Both the position numbers and the translations under genes were made by a program. From Calidifontibacillus erzurumensis (GTDB lineage Bacteria > Bacillota > Bacilli > Bacillales > Bacillaceae_J), in the NCBI RefSeq assembly GCF_013303125.1, contig NZ_JABTTE010000008.1, positions 55,561 to 119,560 of the forward strand: a stretch of DNA of 64,000 nt, written 5' to 3'. How positions within the stretch are numbered: position 1 is the stretch's first letter; every line of letters starts with the position of its first letter. Positions 8,515 through 17,218 of the stretch are shown here, one piece after another. Below the pieces are notes generated by a model. The model saw only the letters and a program-made list of their open reading frames with translations, had not been told where the DNA came from and ran no database searches.

Positions 8515-9228
8515 CTAAGCACCGATATATGCTTTCCGGACCTCTTCATTAGAGAACAACTCTTTAGAAGTACCTTGAACAACAATATTTCCATTTTCAA
8601 ACACATAGCCTTTATCTGCGATGTTGAGTGCTGCATAGGCGTTTTGTTCAGCTAATAAAATGGTCATACCTTCTCGATTGATCTGCTGAATACTTTCGAA
8701 CATCTTCTCAACAATTAATGGCGCTAGACCTATGGAGGGTTCGTCAAGTAACATTAATTTCGGTTTTGCCATTAGGGCTCTGCCGATTGCCACCATTTGC
8801 TGTTGTCCCCCACTGAGTGATCCAGCCGCTTCATTCCGTTTCGAGTATAAAATAGGAAATAAATTGTAGACTTCTTCCAATGATTCCTTAATTATTTTTT
8901 TATTTTTCCGGTGTATATAAGCTCCCATCATCAAGTTCTCCTGAACAGACATTTGTGGAAACAATTTACGATCCTCTGCACATTGGACAATTCCGTCCTC
9001 TACAACCCTTTCAGGAGATTTTCCACTAATCTGCTCTCCTTCAAAAATAATTTCACCTCTAGCAGGTTTCATTAATCCACTAATCGTGCGAAATAATGTA
9101 CTTTTTCCAGCACCATTTGACCCTAATAAGACGGCAATCTCACCTTTAAATACTTGAATATTTACTTGGTTTACTGCAGCATAATGTCCATATTTCACCG
9201 TTACATTCCTTAGCTCAAGCACTGGCAC
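8515..9228 (-). CDS. livF: Liv-type ABC transporter ATP-binding protein, LivF-like
   Basis: One of two ATPases of the importer; 237 residues. Walker A is GSNGAGKST, the signature is LSGGQQQ, Walker B is LMLLDEP, and the H-loop position carries the LivF-typical Gln (AEQNAYAAL). Length and the C-terminus are normal for LivF. Its start overlaps the stop of livG by 14 bp, so the two ATPases are translationally coupled. Confidence 0.9.
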   Translation of the reverse strand: MPVLELRNVTVKYGHYAAVNQVNIQVFKGEIAVLLGSNGAGKSTLFRTISGLMKPARGEIIFEGEQISGKSPERVVEDGIVQCAEDRKLFPQMSVQENLMMGAYIHRKNKKIIKESLEEVYNLFPILYSKRNEAAGSLSGGQQQMVAIGRALMAKPKLMLLDEPSIGLAPLIVEKMFESIQQINREGMTILLAEQNAYAALNIADKGYVFENGNIVVQGTSKELFSNEEVRKAYIGA

Positions 9229-9979
9229 TCCCTCCTAAGTAGGCTTTTATGACTTTCTCATTCCGGTTGATTTCTTCTGGTGTCCCTTCAGCGATTTTTT
9301 CCCCATAATTTAAAACCATAATCTTATCCGCCAGGCTCATGATCATTTTTATTTTGTGTTCAATCAGACAAATGGTGATTCCTTGTCTAGCCATCTTTAT
9401 AATTAATTCAGACAATCCTTCTGTTTCATCAGGATTTATCCCTGCTGTTGGTTCATCAAGGAACACAATTTCCGGTTCGGTGGCTAGTGCAAGTGCAAAC
9501 GCAACCCGCTTTTTCTCTTCCTGGGAGATATTCGCAACTTTCCTATCCGCGAGCCTGGTAAGACCAACAAATTGAAGAACTTCCAGTGCTTTTTCCTTTG
9601 CTTGTTCCTCTTCCATGATTTCCCGTTTGGTACGAAAGATCGCATCAAAAAGATTAGATTTTGTCCGAAGCCTATGCCCAACTACTACATTTTCAAATAC
9701 TGACGAGTTTTCAAATAAATGGGTTGTTTGGAACGTACGTGCCACTCCTAACTCAGCAATTTTATTAGCAGGCAGTCTCGTAATATCCTTCCCTTTAAAT
9801 AGGATCCGGCCAGAAGTGGGCTTATACACTCCGCTGATTAAATTAAAGAAAGTAGATTTTCCTGCACCATTTGGACCAATAATAGCGTTAATTTTTCCTT
9901 TTTCAATGGTAAAATCTACATTCTGCACTGCAAGTATTCCACCAAACTGTTTTGATAGTTTCTCCACAACTAAATACAT
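9215..9979 (-). CDS. livG: Liv-type ABC transporter ATP-binding protein, LivG-like
   Basis: Second ATPase, 254 residues. Walker A is GPNGAGKST, Walker B is EIVFLDEPTAGINPDE and the H-loop is LIEHKIKMIMSLAD. The signature loop is unusual: where LSxGQ is expected it reads ISQEEKKRVAFA, lacking the conserved Gly. Since LivF keeps a canonical signature, one of the two composite ATP sites may be degenerate. Ribosome site GGAGGATC precedes ATG 9979. Confidence 0.88.
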   Translation of the reverse strand: MYLVVEKLSKQFGGILAVQNVDFTIEKGKINAIIGPNGAGKSTFFNLISGVYKPTSGRILFKGKDITRLPANKIAELGVARTFQTTHLFENSSVFENVVVGHRLRTKSNLFDAIFRTKREIMEEEQAKEKALEVLQFVGLTRLADRKVANISQEEKKRVAFALALATEPEIVFLDEPTAGINPDETEGLSELIIKMARQGITICLIEHKIKMIMSLADKIMVLNYGEKIAEGTPEEINRNEKVIKAYLGGSASA

Positions 9980-9990
9980 TTTGATCCTCC

Positions 9991-10986
9991 CTAAGCCCCT
10001 TTTTCTATTTTCGCCGGTCTTTCTGTAGACACACTTTTCCCTTCACGTATTTTCAGTTTCCAATCTGAAATAAAGCCAACAAGTCCACGAGGAGAGAAAA
10101 GTATTAATAAAACCAAGATTGGTCCAAAAATTAACATCCGATATTCTTCAAGAAATTGTAAATTTTGTGAGAGTAGAACAATTAAAAGCGTACCTACGAT
10201 AGGCCCTGAAAGTGTACCAATCCCACCGACAATTAAATATATTAATAAATCAAAAGTGATCGTTATAGAACCAATTTCCGGCCCTAGAAAACGAATAAAG
10301 CCTGCATACAAAGCTCCTGCCAGTCCTGCGAAAAAGGCTGAAAGGACAAAAGCTAATAATTTATTTCTTGTTGTAGAGATTCCCAATGAAAGTGCCAGTT
10401 GTTCGCTGTTACGAATGGCAATAAAAGTTCTACCAATTAAAGAGTTGACAATTCGATAATTGACCAAAATAGTCAATAGCAAAAATGCTAGTATCAAATA
10501 ATATTTGGCCGTGGCACTTGTAAAGGAAAGAGGACCTATATTTCCCGGATTTGGAATTCCCATTAATCCCCTTACTCCTTCTGTTAAGCTATCCCATTTG
10601 TCAATCAATAAATAAATAACGTAACCGACACAGAGGGTATAAATCGCAAAAAAGTGTTCCTTCGTCCGTAAAGAAATCAACCCGACTAAAAAGCCAAGAG
10701 ACGTTGTTATGATTAAGGCTAGAGCGAATGCAATCCAAAATGCTATTCCCGCTTTGACCGTTAATAATCCTTGCGCATAGGCACCAATAGCAAAAAAACC
10801 CGCATGAGAAAAAGATAAATAACCCGTATATCCAGCAACAATATTTAATCCATAGACTGCAATCATCCAAATATACGACAGTGTTAAAATATGGATAAAA
10901 TAATTATTTTGGCTTATAAGAGGAAAAAGAACTGCCACCAATATTAAGGCGAATATAATATATTTCTGTGTTGGTTTTGCAATCAA
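9991..10986 (-). CDS. livM: Liv-type ABC transporter permease, LivM-like
   Basis: A 331-residue integral membrane protein with many hydrophobic segments. YGLNIVAGYTGYLSFSHAGFFAIGAYAQGL is the LivM landmark, followed by RNSEQLALSLGI and GGIGTLSGPIVGTLL. The start is TTG 10986, directly after the livH stop, with GGGGGAA as ribosome site. It forms the translocation channel with LivH. Confidence 0.9.
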   Translation of the reverse strand: MIAKPTQKYIIFALILVAVLFPLISQNNYFIHILTLSYIWMIAVYGLNIVAGYTGYLSFSHAGFFAIGAYAQGLLTVKAGIAFWIAFALALIITTSLGFLVGLISLRTKEHFFAIYTLCVGYVIYLLIDKWDSLTEGVRGLMGIPNPGNIGPLSFTSATAKYYLILAFLLLTILVNYRIVNSLIGRTFIAIRNSEQLALSLGISTTRNKLLAFVLSAFFAGLAGALYAGFIRFLGPEIGSITITFDLLIYLIVGGIGTLSGPIVGTLLIVLLSQNLQFLEEYRMLIFGPILVLLILFSPRGLVGFISDWKLKIREGKSVSTERPAKIEKGA

Positions 10987-11850
10987 TTAACGTTCCCCCT
11001 TGGCAAAAATTCCGTTTGGTTTAATAGTCAGGATGATAATCAGTAAGACAAATGCGATAATGTCTTTATAATCGCTGGAGATATAAGTTGCACCAATACT
11101 TTCACTAAACCCGATAATATAGCCGCCAACAATTGCTCCAGGGATACTGCCCATCCCACCTAATATGATGATCACAAAGGCTTTTAATATAACAAGATGA
11201 CCCATTCCCGGAAATACGAGATTGATTGGGGATGTTAAAGATGCTGCTATAGCAGCCAGCATCCCAGCAATAAAGAAGGTGAGCATAGCAACCTTATTTG
11301 AGTTAATTCCAACTAAAAAGGCTCCTTCCCGATTTTGCGACATTGCAATGATTGATCTTCCTATAAATGTTTTCTTAAGGAAAATATAAAGCAAAATCAT
11401 AACGACAATAGCAGCAACAATGATTAAAATTCGCTGAACTGTAAAGGTTAATCCGGCGATATTAACAACTTGGTTATAAGGGGTAGGCATTTGTCTGAAA
11501 TCCGGGCCCCATAACAATTGAGCAAGCGCTTCCAAAAATAGCAACAACCCAATGGCAGCGATCATACTGTTAATCGAAAGGCTTTTTCTTAAAGGATGGA
11601 AGACTAGTCGTTCCATTAGGACTGAAACAAAGCCAGCAACAACAACTGATACTATAATAGCCAACCAGTAAGGCAGACCTAAATAAATCATCATCGATAA
11701 GGTCACATATCCACCAATCATATAAATGGCGCCATGGGCAAAATTAGGAACGTGTAATATCCCATAGACTAAGGTTAATCCCAATGCAACTAAAGCATAA
11801 ACACTGCCTATTGTCAGCCCGTTGAAAAGTTGTTGAACTAAGGTTTCCAC
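10987..11850 (-). CDS. livH: Liv-type ABC transporter permease, LivH-like
   Basis: A 287-residue permease. YALVALGLTLVYGILHVPNFAHGAIYMIGGY and IILGGMGSIPGAIVGGYIIG are typical LivH regions. It starts with GTG 11850 after GGAGG. First transporter gene in the transcript, 119 bp downstream of the thiolase gene, and probably co-transcribed with the acyl-CoA genes. Confidence 0.9.
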   Translation of the reverse strand: METLVQQLFNGLTIGSVYALVALGLTLVYGILHVPNFAHGAIYMIGGYVTLSMMIYLGLPYWLAIIVSVVVAGFVSVLMERLVFHPLRKSLSINSMIAAIGLLLFLEALAQLLWGPDFRQMPTPYNQVVNIAGLTFTVQRILIIVAAIVVMILLYIFLKKTFIGRSIIAMSQNREGAFLVGINSNKVAMLTFFIAGMLAAIAASLTSPINLVFPGMGHLVILKAFVIIILGGMGSIPGAIVGGYIIGFSESIGATYISSDYKDIIAFVLLIIILTIKPNGIFAKGER

Positions 11851-11968
11851 ATGAAGCCTCCTTCTTATTCCAATTTACTAGAATGAGTGAATCATTGGTT
11901 TTCTAACATCTACTCTGTACGTTAGCGACGTCTTTCTACTAAATAAAAATCTCTTTCCATAGTTTGTG

Positions 11969-13138
11969 TTATTCTCGTTCAATAATCGTTGCTATCCCTT
12001 GGCCTCCCCCAATACAAGCCGTAATAAGAGCGTATTTTCCTTGAATACGTTGTAATTCGTAAACGGCTTTTGTAAACAAAATAGCACCTGTTGCACCAAG
12101 AGGATGCCCATGTGAAATCGCTCCGCCATTCACATTCAGTTTATTCGGATCGATATCTAATTCTCGATTACAAGCTAGCACCTGAGCAGCAAAAGCCTCA
12201 TTTAATTCAATGATGTCGATGTCTTTCAGTTCCATACCAGCTTTGGCAAGGACTTTCTTTGTTGCTGGAACAGGGCCAATTCCCATTATATTAGGATCCA
12301 CACCAGCAACGGCTGTTTCACGGATCACGGCCATTGGCTTAACTCCTAACTGTTCAGCTTTTTCTCTTGACATAACCACTAGGGCTGCTGCCGCATCGTT
12401 CAAACCTGAACTGTTTCCAGCGGTAACCGTACCGTCTTTTAGAAAGACTGGCTCTAATTTACTAAGCGCTTCTAAAGTTGTTTGCGGGCGCGGATGTTCA
12501 TCTTTGAAGAAGATGATATGCTCGCCTTTCGGGACTGGAATTGAAATTGGCACAATCTGCTCATCAAACCTGCCCTCTTCCATTGCCCTTGCCATTCGTT
12601 TTTGACTTTCTAACGCATATTGGTCCTGTTCCTCGCGTGAAATATTGTATTTCTTTGCCAAATTTTCAGCCGTTATCCCCATCGGCGGATTACCTATTTC
12701 CTCCGGTGCTAATTGAGACTTGCGAAACCTTGGTAATTGTGGACTATAGGCTTTTTCAGGACGATCCATTAAATAAGGAGCCCGGCTCATACTTTCAATG
12801 CCACCTGCTACATAAATATCCCCAGCCCCTGCTTGAACAGCATTTGCAGCTAACACAACCGCATTAATTCCTGACCCGCATTGTCGGTCAACGGTTAATC
12901 CAGGTATTTCGATGGATAGTCCAGTCTGGAGTGCAGCTAATCTGGCGATATTTCCACCTCCACTTAGCACATTTCCCATAATTACATCATCAATCATATG
13001 AGCTTCAACATTTGCCCGTTTTACTGCCTCTTTGATTACTTCTGCAGCAAATACATGGGCAGGGACGGGAGCCAATGCTCCCCCTTGCTTGCCAATTGCT
13101 GTTCTAACAGCTGATACAATCACTGCATCTCTTTTCAT
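11969..13138 (-). CDS. Thiolase (acetyl-CoA acyltransferase)
   Basis: 389 residues from the ATG at 13138 (MKRDAVIVSAVRT), which fits the family better than the upstream ATG at 13159. The nucleophile is Cys in DRQCGSGINAV, the catalytic His is in GGAISHGHPLGATGA, and the second Cys is in CIGGGQG. It would cleave 3-oxoacyl-CoA to acetyl-CoA plus shortened acyl-CoA, the last step of the beta-oxidation-like set here, or act in the reverse direction. Confidence 0.92.
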   Translation of the reverse strand: MKRDAVIVSAVRTAIGKQGGALAPVPAHVFAAEVIKEAVKRANVEAHMIDDVIMGNVLSGGGNIARLAALQTGLSIEIPGLTVDRQCGSGINAVVLAANAVQAGAGDIYVAGGIESMSRAPYLMDRPEKAYSPQLPRFRKSQLAPEEIGNPPMGITAENLAKKYNISREEQDQYALESQKRMARAMEEGRFDEQIVPISIPVPKGEHIIFFKDEHPRPQTTLEALSKLEPVFLKDGTVTAGNSSGLNDAAAALVVMSREKAEQLGVKPMAVIRETAVAGVDPNIMGIGPVPATKKVLAKAGMELKDIDIIELNEAFAAQVLACNRELDIDPNKLNVNGGAISHGHPLGATGAILFTKAVYELQRIQGKYALITACIGGGQGIATIIERE

Positions 13139-13331
13139 CTTCCCCGCTCCTTTTTTCAATTGTTAATTCTTCGCAATTGATATTTTGTCGACCAAAATAC
13201 TAATTTCTCTTTTAACTTACTAATAGTTATATTTGCCGAATATTCAAACTATTAACTATAGCCTCTAATCATTTTATAAGTTTATGAAAAAGTTTTCTGT
13301 TTAGACTATTTAACGAGATATTCATGATAGA

Positions 13332-13733
13332 TTAGTATATTAGAAACTTTACCTTTCCTTTGATGACCTCTTTATCATTTTGGTTGAGTGCTTTTACATC
13401 AAAGTACAGGGCTTCATCCTTTTTGTCAGTTAGCTCCGCTTTTAGTGTTATTACATCATTTAAAAACACCATTCCTGTGAAGCGAATCTGATAATCTTCG
13501 ATATAACCCTCTTCATAATAAGGTGTGAAGAGTTTAGCCAAATTCCCCATAGTCCACATGCCATGAGCAATAATTCCTGGCAATCCTGCTTTATGAGCCT
13601 CATCATCAATCGTATGAATCGGATTAAAATCGCCGGAAGCACCTGAATACTTAATTAAATCCATGCGAGATACCGGATCCAGCGTGATCTCATCTAACGC
13701 CTCGCCAATATTCAGTTGCATTAAGCTTTTCAT
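13332..13733 (-). CDS. MaoC-type (R)-specific enoyl-CoA hydratase, C-terminal-type half
   Basis: A 133-residue hotdog protein with the hydratase-2 motif YSGASGDFNPIHTIDDEA, including the catalytic Asp and His. Its ATG overlaps the stop of the preceding FAS1-like gene by 4 bp. Such split hydratases work as heterodimers in which one partner carries the active site. Together they would hydrate the enoyl-CoA made by the acyl-CoA dehydrogenase two genes upstream. Confidence 0.87.
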   Translation of the reverse strand: MKSLMQLNIGEALDEITLDPVSRMDLIKYSGASGDFNPIHTIDDEAHKAGLPGIIAHGMWTMGNLAKLFTPYYEEGYIEDYQIRFTGMVFLNDVITLKAELTDKKDEALYFDVKALNQNDKEVIKGKVKFLIY

Positions 13734-14179
13734 AACTTCATCGCCTTTCTTACAGCTTCAGTAATAATCGTTTTCGATTCCTCCGTAAATATTAAATGAC
13801 CTTGTAAATCTTCACCGTATCTTTTTACAGCTAAAAATCCCATCAACCCATTACGGCCTTCCTTTTCATAATAATCCATGATTTCTGCGTGGCAATAAAG
13901 TTCCTCCCCCACCAATAACGGGCGTTCATAATGATAGATTTGTTCTCCATGAATCAAACCTTTTGTTGGAAGTTTTAATCCTTCAACCACTCCGTAGTCT
14001 AACACCCTTGGAAATGTTGGCGGAGCAATATTTCTCCCGTATCTTGATCGTTTACCGTATTCTTCATCCGTATAGATTGGATGTAAATCGCCAATCGCTT
14101 CAGCAAAACGTTTTACAAGTGTCCTTTCCACCACATTTTTTACCTTTTTTGACTTGTTTCCAATTACTCCCCGATACAT
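13730..14179 (-). CDS. FAS1-like dehydratase / MaoC N-terminal-type partner
   Basis: 149 residues, similar to the FAS1-like dehydratase domain (MaoC_dehydrat_N): VERTLVKRFAEAIGDLHPIYTDEE and RNIAPPTFPRVLDYG. The catalytic Asp/His motif of hydratase 2 is absent, as is usual for the binding half of split MaoC enzymes. Translationally coupled to the active half downstream. Two-gene hydratases of this kind are known for bulky substrates such as steroid side chains, a hint about substrate size only. Confidence 0.85.
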   Translation of the reverse strand: MYRGVIGNKSKKVKNVVERTLVKRFAEAIGDLHPIYTDEEYGKRSRYGRNIAPPTFPRVLDYGVVEGLKLPTKGLIHGEQIYHYERPLLVGEELYCHAEIMDYYEKEGRNGLMGFLAVKRYGEDLQGHLIFTEESKTIITEAVRKAMKL

Positions 14180-14244
14180 CTATCCACCTCGTTCTGAAAA
14201 CGGTTTTTAGTTAACAGTGCTTGATATCGGTTTTTTCAATATTC

Positions 14245-15423
14245 TTAGACGTACTGGCCGATCTTTACATTTCCTTTAATGAGATTACGCGAAATGATTA
14301 AACGTTGAATTTCATCTGTTCCATCATAAATGCGCCACAATCTTGCTTCACGGTACCAGCGTTCAATCGGTAATTCACGAGTATAACCCATTCCACCATG
14401 AATTTGCATCACGCGATCAACAACCCGGTTGCCCATATTGGCTCCGAATAATTTAGCCATCGACGCCAAGTGCCTGTTATCTTCTCCCTGATCAAGGGTA
14501 AAAGCTGCATTCAGCACCAGCCATTTTGCCGCTTCAATTTCAACTGCTGAGTCTGCAATTTGCCACTGAATGGCCTGTCTTTCTGCGATTGGTTTTCCAA
14601 AAGTTACCCTTTGCTTTGCATATTCGATTGCCATTTGCAGAAGCCGTTCTGCTGTTCCTACAGCTCGTGCGCCTACCATCCATCTTGCGAATCCAATCCA
14701 TTCAAGGCCAAGCTGATAGCCTTTATGCAATTCTCCTAAAATATTTTCTTCAGGAACTCTCACATTCTCAAAAATTAAACTAGCAGGTCCCCATTCTCCC
14801 ATCGTATGAATAAATTCTGATCTCCATCCCATATCCCGATCAACAATAAAGCATGTAACACCTTCTCTTCCTTTTGATCGTTGGTGCATTTCCTTATCCG
14901 TAATCGCAATGACCATGACAAAATCAGCTTCATTCCCACCGGTAATGAAAGTCTTTTCTCCATTTAATACCCATTCATTACCATCCTTTACTGCTGTCAT
15001 TTTGATATTTCTAGTATCAGAACCTGCTCCCGGCTCTGTCATCGCAAAGCACGATTTTTTCTCTCCATTAATGGTAGGAATTAAATATCTTTTCTTTTGT
15101 TCCTCATTTGCATAATAGAGAATATTATCGGCTGATCCGCCAAATTTAAAAGGAACGAATGTTTTAGACACTTCGATCGTCACAATAGCCTGCATCAGAT
15201 GACCCAAATCAGCTCCCCCATACTCTGCCGGTGTATTAATTCCCCAAAATCCTGCCTTTTTGGCCTTTAATTGTAATTCCCGCAGTTTTTCCGCTGATAT
15301 ACCTGGCTTACCTTCTCTTTCATTGCGTAGAACTTCACTTTCTAATGGCATTAATTCTTGTTCTACAAACTTACGGATTGTTTTTTGTACCATTTTTTGT
15401 TCATCTGTTAAACGTAAAAACAT
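14245..15423 (-). CDS. Acyl-CoA dehydrogenase
   Basis: FAD-dependent; 392 residues from ATG 15423 after GGAGAG (an in-frame ATG at 15444 is less likely). FAD/substrate regions CFAMTEPGAGSDTRNI and EWVLNGEKTFITGG, plus C-terminal IHGGMGYTRELPIERWYREARLWRIYDGTDEIQRLIISR. The catalytic base is probably the Glu of YDGTDEIQ or a neighbour. It would form the 2,3-enoyl-CoA in the pathway. Confidence 0.93.
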   Translation of the reverse strand: MFLRLTDEQKMVQKTIRKFVEQELMPLESEVLRNEREGKPGISAEKLRELQLKAKKAGFWGINTPAEYGGADLGHLMQAIVTIEVSKTFVPFKFGGSADNILYYANEEQKKRYLIPTINGEKKSCFAMTEPGAGSDTRNIKMTAVKDGNEWVLNGEKTFITGGNEADFVMVIAITDKEMHQRSKGREGVTCFIVDRDMGWRSEFIHTMGEWGPASLIFENVRVPEENILGELHKGYQLGLEWIGFARWMVGARAVGTAERLLQMAIEYAKQRVTFGKPIAERQAIQWQIADSAVEIEAAKWLVLNAAFTLDQGEDNRHLASMAKLFGANMGNRVVDRVMQIHGGMGYTRELPIERWYREARLWRIYDGTDEIQRLIISRNLIKGNVKIGQYV

Positions 15424-15509
15424 AAATGATCTCTCCTTTTTCAAGTTATATTTTTCCCTATTAAAAAATCTAATAATCTATGTTTTGCTCTAAACCGTTT
15501 TTTATTACC

Positions 15510-16283
15510 CTATAGGGTGCTGCCGCCGTCTACACTTAACACGGTCCCAGTCACAAAATCACTAGCTTTCGTTGCTAAATATAAGGCAGCACCTTTCAAC
15601 ATATTTTCATCACCAATCTTTCTCAATGGAATCCTTTCGAGAATTTCCTTTTCCTTCTGCTCAAGGGTGCCTTTTGTCATTTTGGTTCGAAACATGCCTG
15701 GCGCAATAGCATTTACATGAATATTATGCCTAGCCCATTTGATAGCTAAATCCTTTGTAAAATGGATGACTGCCGCCTTACTTGTCGTATAACCAATCGT
15801 GTTTGTTATTTCCGGTGGTCTAACAGTCAACCCTGCAGCAGATGCAATGTTAATAATTTTCCCGGATTTTCTTTCAATCATATGCCGTCCAACAGCTCGG
15901 CTCATTAAAAAGGTTCCAGTTACATTTACATTCAGAACTTTATTCCACGCCTCTAGAGGCATTTCTTCAACAGGAGCCCCCCATGTGGCACCACTGTTAT
16001 TAACTAAAATGTCTATTTTCCCGAAATCCTCTAGAACTTGGTTCACTACGTCTTCAACCATTGACTCATTTGTTACATCCAATTCATAACTTTTGGCTAT
16101 CACATTATATTTGTTTCTAAATATTTCAGCTGTTTCTTCACAAACTTCTTTTTTCCTAGAACATAAAGCCAGATGACACCCCATTTCGGCATAGGCTTCA
16201 GCGATCTGTTTCCCTAGCCCTCGTCCTCCACCTGTTATGAGGGCAACTTGATCCTTTAAATCAAACAATTCCTTTACGTGCAT
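15510..16283 (-). CDS. Short-chain dehydrogenase/reductase
   Basis: A 257-residue classical SDR: NAD(P)-binding TGGGRGLGKQ, NNSG at the fourth strand, catalytic Ser in INIASAAGL and YxxxK as YTTSKAAV. The C-terminus VTGTVLSVDGGSTL is family-typical. In this cluster it is a candidate 3-hydroxyacyl-CoA dehydrogenase or an alcohol dehydrogenase acting earlier on the substrate. Cofactor cannot be fixed by eye. Confidence 0.9.
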   Translation of the reverse strand: MHVKELFDLKDQVALITGGGRGLGKQIAEAYAEMGCHLALCSRKKEVCEETAEIFRNKYNVIAKSYELDVTNESMVEDVVNQVLEDFGKIDILVNNSGATWGAPVEEMPLEAWNKVLNVNVTGTFLMSRAVGRHMIERKSGKIINIASAAGLTVRPPEITNTIGYTTSKAAVIHFTKDLAIKWARHNIHVNAIAPGMFRTKMTKGTLEQKEKEILERIPLRKIGDENMLKGAALYLATKASDFVTGTVLSVDGGSTL

Positions 16284-16401
16284 ATCTTTTCCCCACCTGT
16301 CAATTAAATAATATGTTGAGAGTTATGGTGAACCTTAAAATGTAAGCCTTTTCATTTTTATATGCGATTATTATTTATCACTTACTAATACTCACGTTTA
16401 A

Positions 16402-17163
16402 TTAATTTTTTGGACCACCAGCTACGTATATGACTTGACCACTCACAAAACCTGAACGTTCATCTGCAAAAAAGGCAACGGCATTAGCAATATCCTCCGG
16501 TTTACCGCTTCTTCCAACAGGAATTTTGTTAATACGATCTTTTACGAAGTTCTCAAAAGGTATACCCATTCTTTCTGCAGTGGCTTTTGTCATTTCTGTC
16601 TCGATAAAACCGGGTGCCACGACATTCGCTGTAATCCCAAATTTTCCAAGTTCAATAGCAAGTGTTTTGGTGAAGCCTTGTAGACCCGCTTTAGCTGCTG
16701 AATAATTGGCCTGGCCTCTATTTCCTAAGGCAGATGTGGATGAGATATTAATAATTCTCCCATATTGATTTTTTACCATATATTGCTGAGCAGCACGTGT
16801 GGCATAAAAGGCCCCTTTTAAATGAACATCCATTACAGTTATCCAATCATCATCCGTCATTTTAAACAGCAAATTATCACGGATCACACCAGCATTATTC
16901 ACTAAGATATCAAGCGAACCAAAAGTCTCAACAATTTCCTTTACTGCTTGTTCAACTTGTTCTCTGTCTGTCACGCTTGCAACTTTCGTATAAATGGTAT
17001 ACCCTTTTTCCCGCAGTTCTGCTGCTGTTTCACTCAAAGCCTGTTCATTAATATCAATGATGGCAACTTTTGCTCCCTCCTCAGCAAAGCGTTCAACAAT
17101 TGCTTTCCCAATTCCTCTGCTTCCTCCTGTAACAAGTGCTGTTCTTCCTTTAAATCGATTCAT
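16402..17163 (-). CDS. Short-chain dehydrogenase/reductase, FabG-like
   Basis: 253 residues from the ATG at 17163, which has TAGGAGGTACC eight bases upstream; a longer frame to 17208 lacks a ribosome site. TGGSRGIGKA, NNAGVIRDN, ISSTSALGNRGQANYSAAKAG and PGFIETEMT are the FabG/PhaB landmarks. It probably interconverts 3-oxo- and (R)-3-hydroxyacyl-CoA, matching the (R)-specific MaoC-type hydratase of the cluster. Confidence 0.9.
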   Translation of the reverse strand: MNRFKGRTALVTGGSRGIGKAIVERFAEEGAKVAIIDINEQALSETAAELREKGYTIYTKVASVTDREQVEQAVKEIVETFGSLDILVNNAGVIRDNLLFKMTDDDWITVMDVHLKGAFYATRAAQQYMVKNQYGRIINISSTSALGNRGQANYSAAKAGLQGFTKTLAIELGKFGITANVVAPGFIETEMTKATAERMGIPFENFVKDRINKIPVGRSGKPEDIANAVAFFADERSGFVSGQVIYVAGGPKN

Positions 17164-17218
17164 TCTGGTACCTCCTAATTTATAAAATAATTTTTTCTGA
17201 TTAAACATATATATTTAA

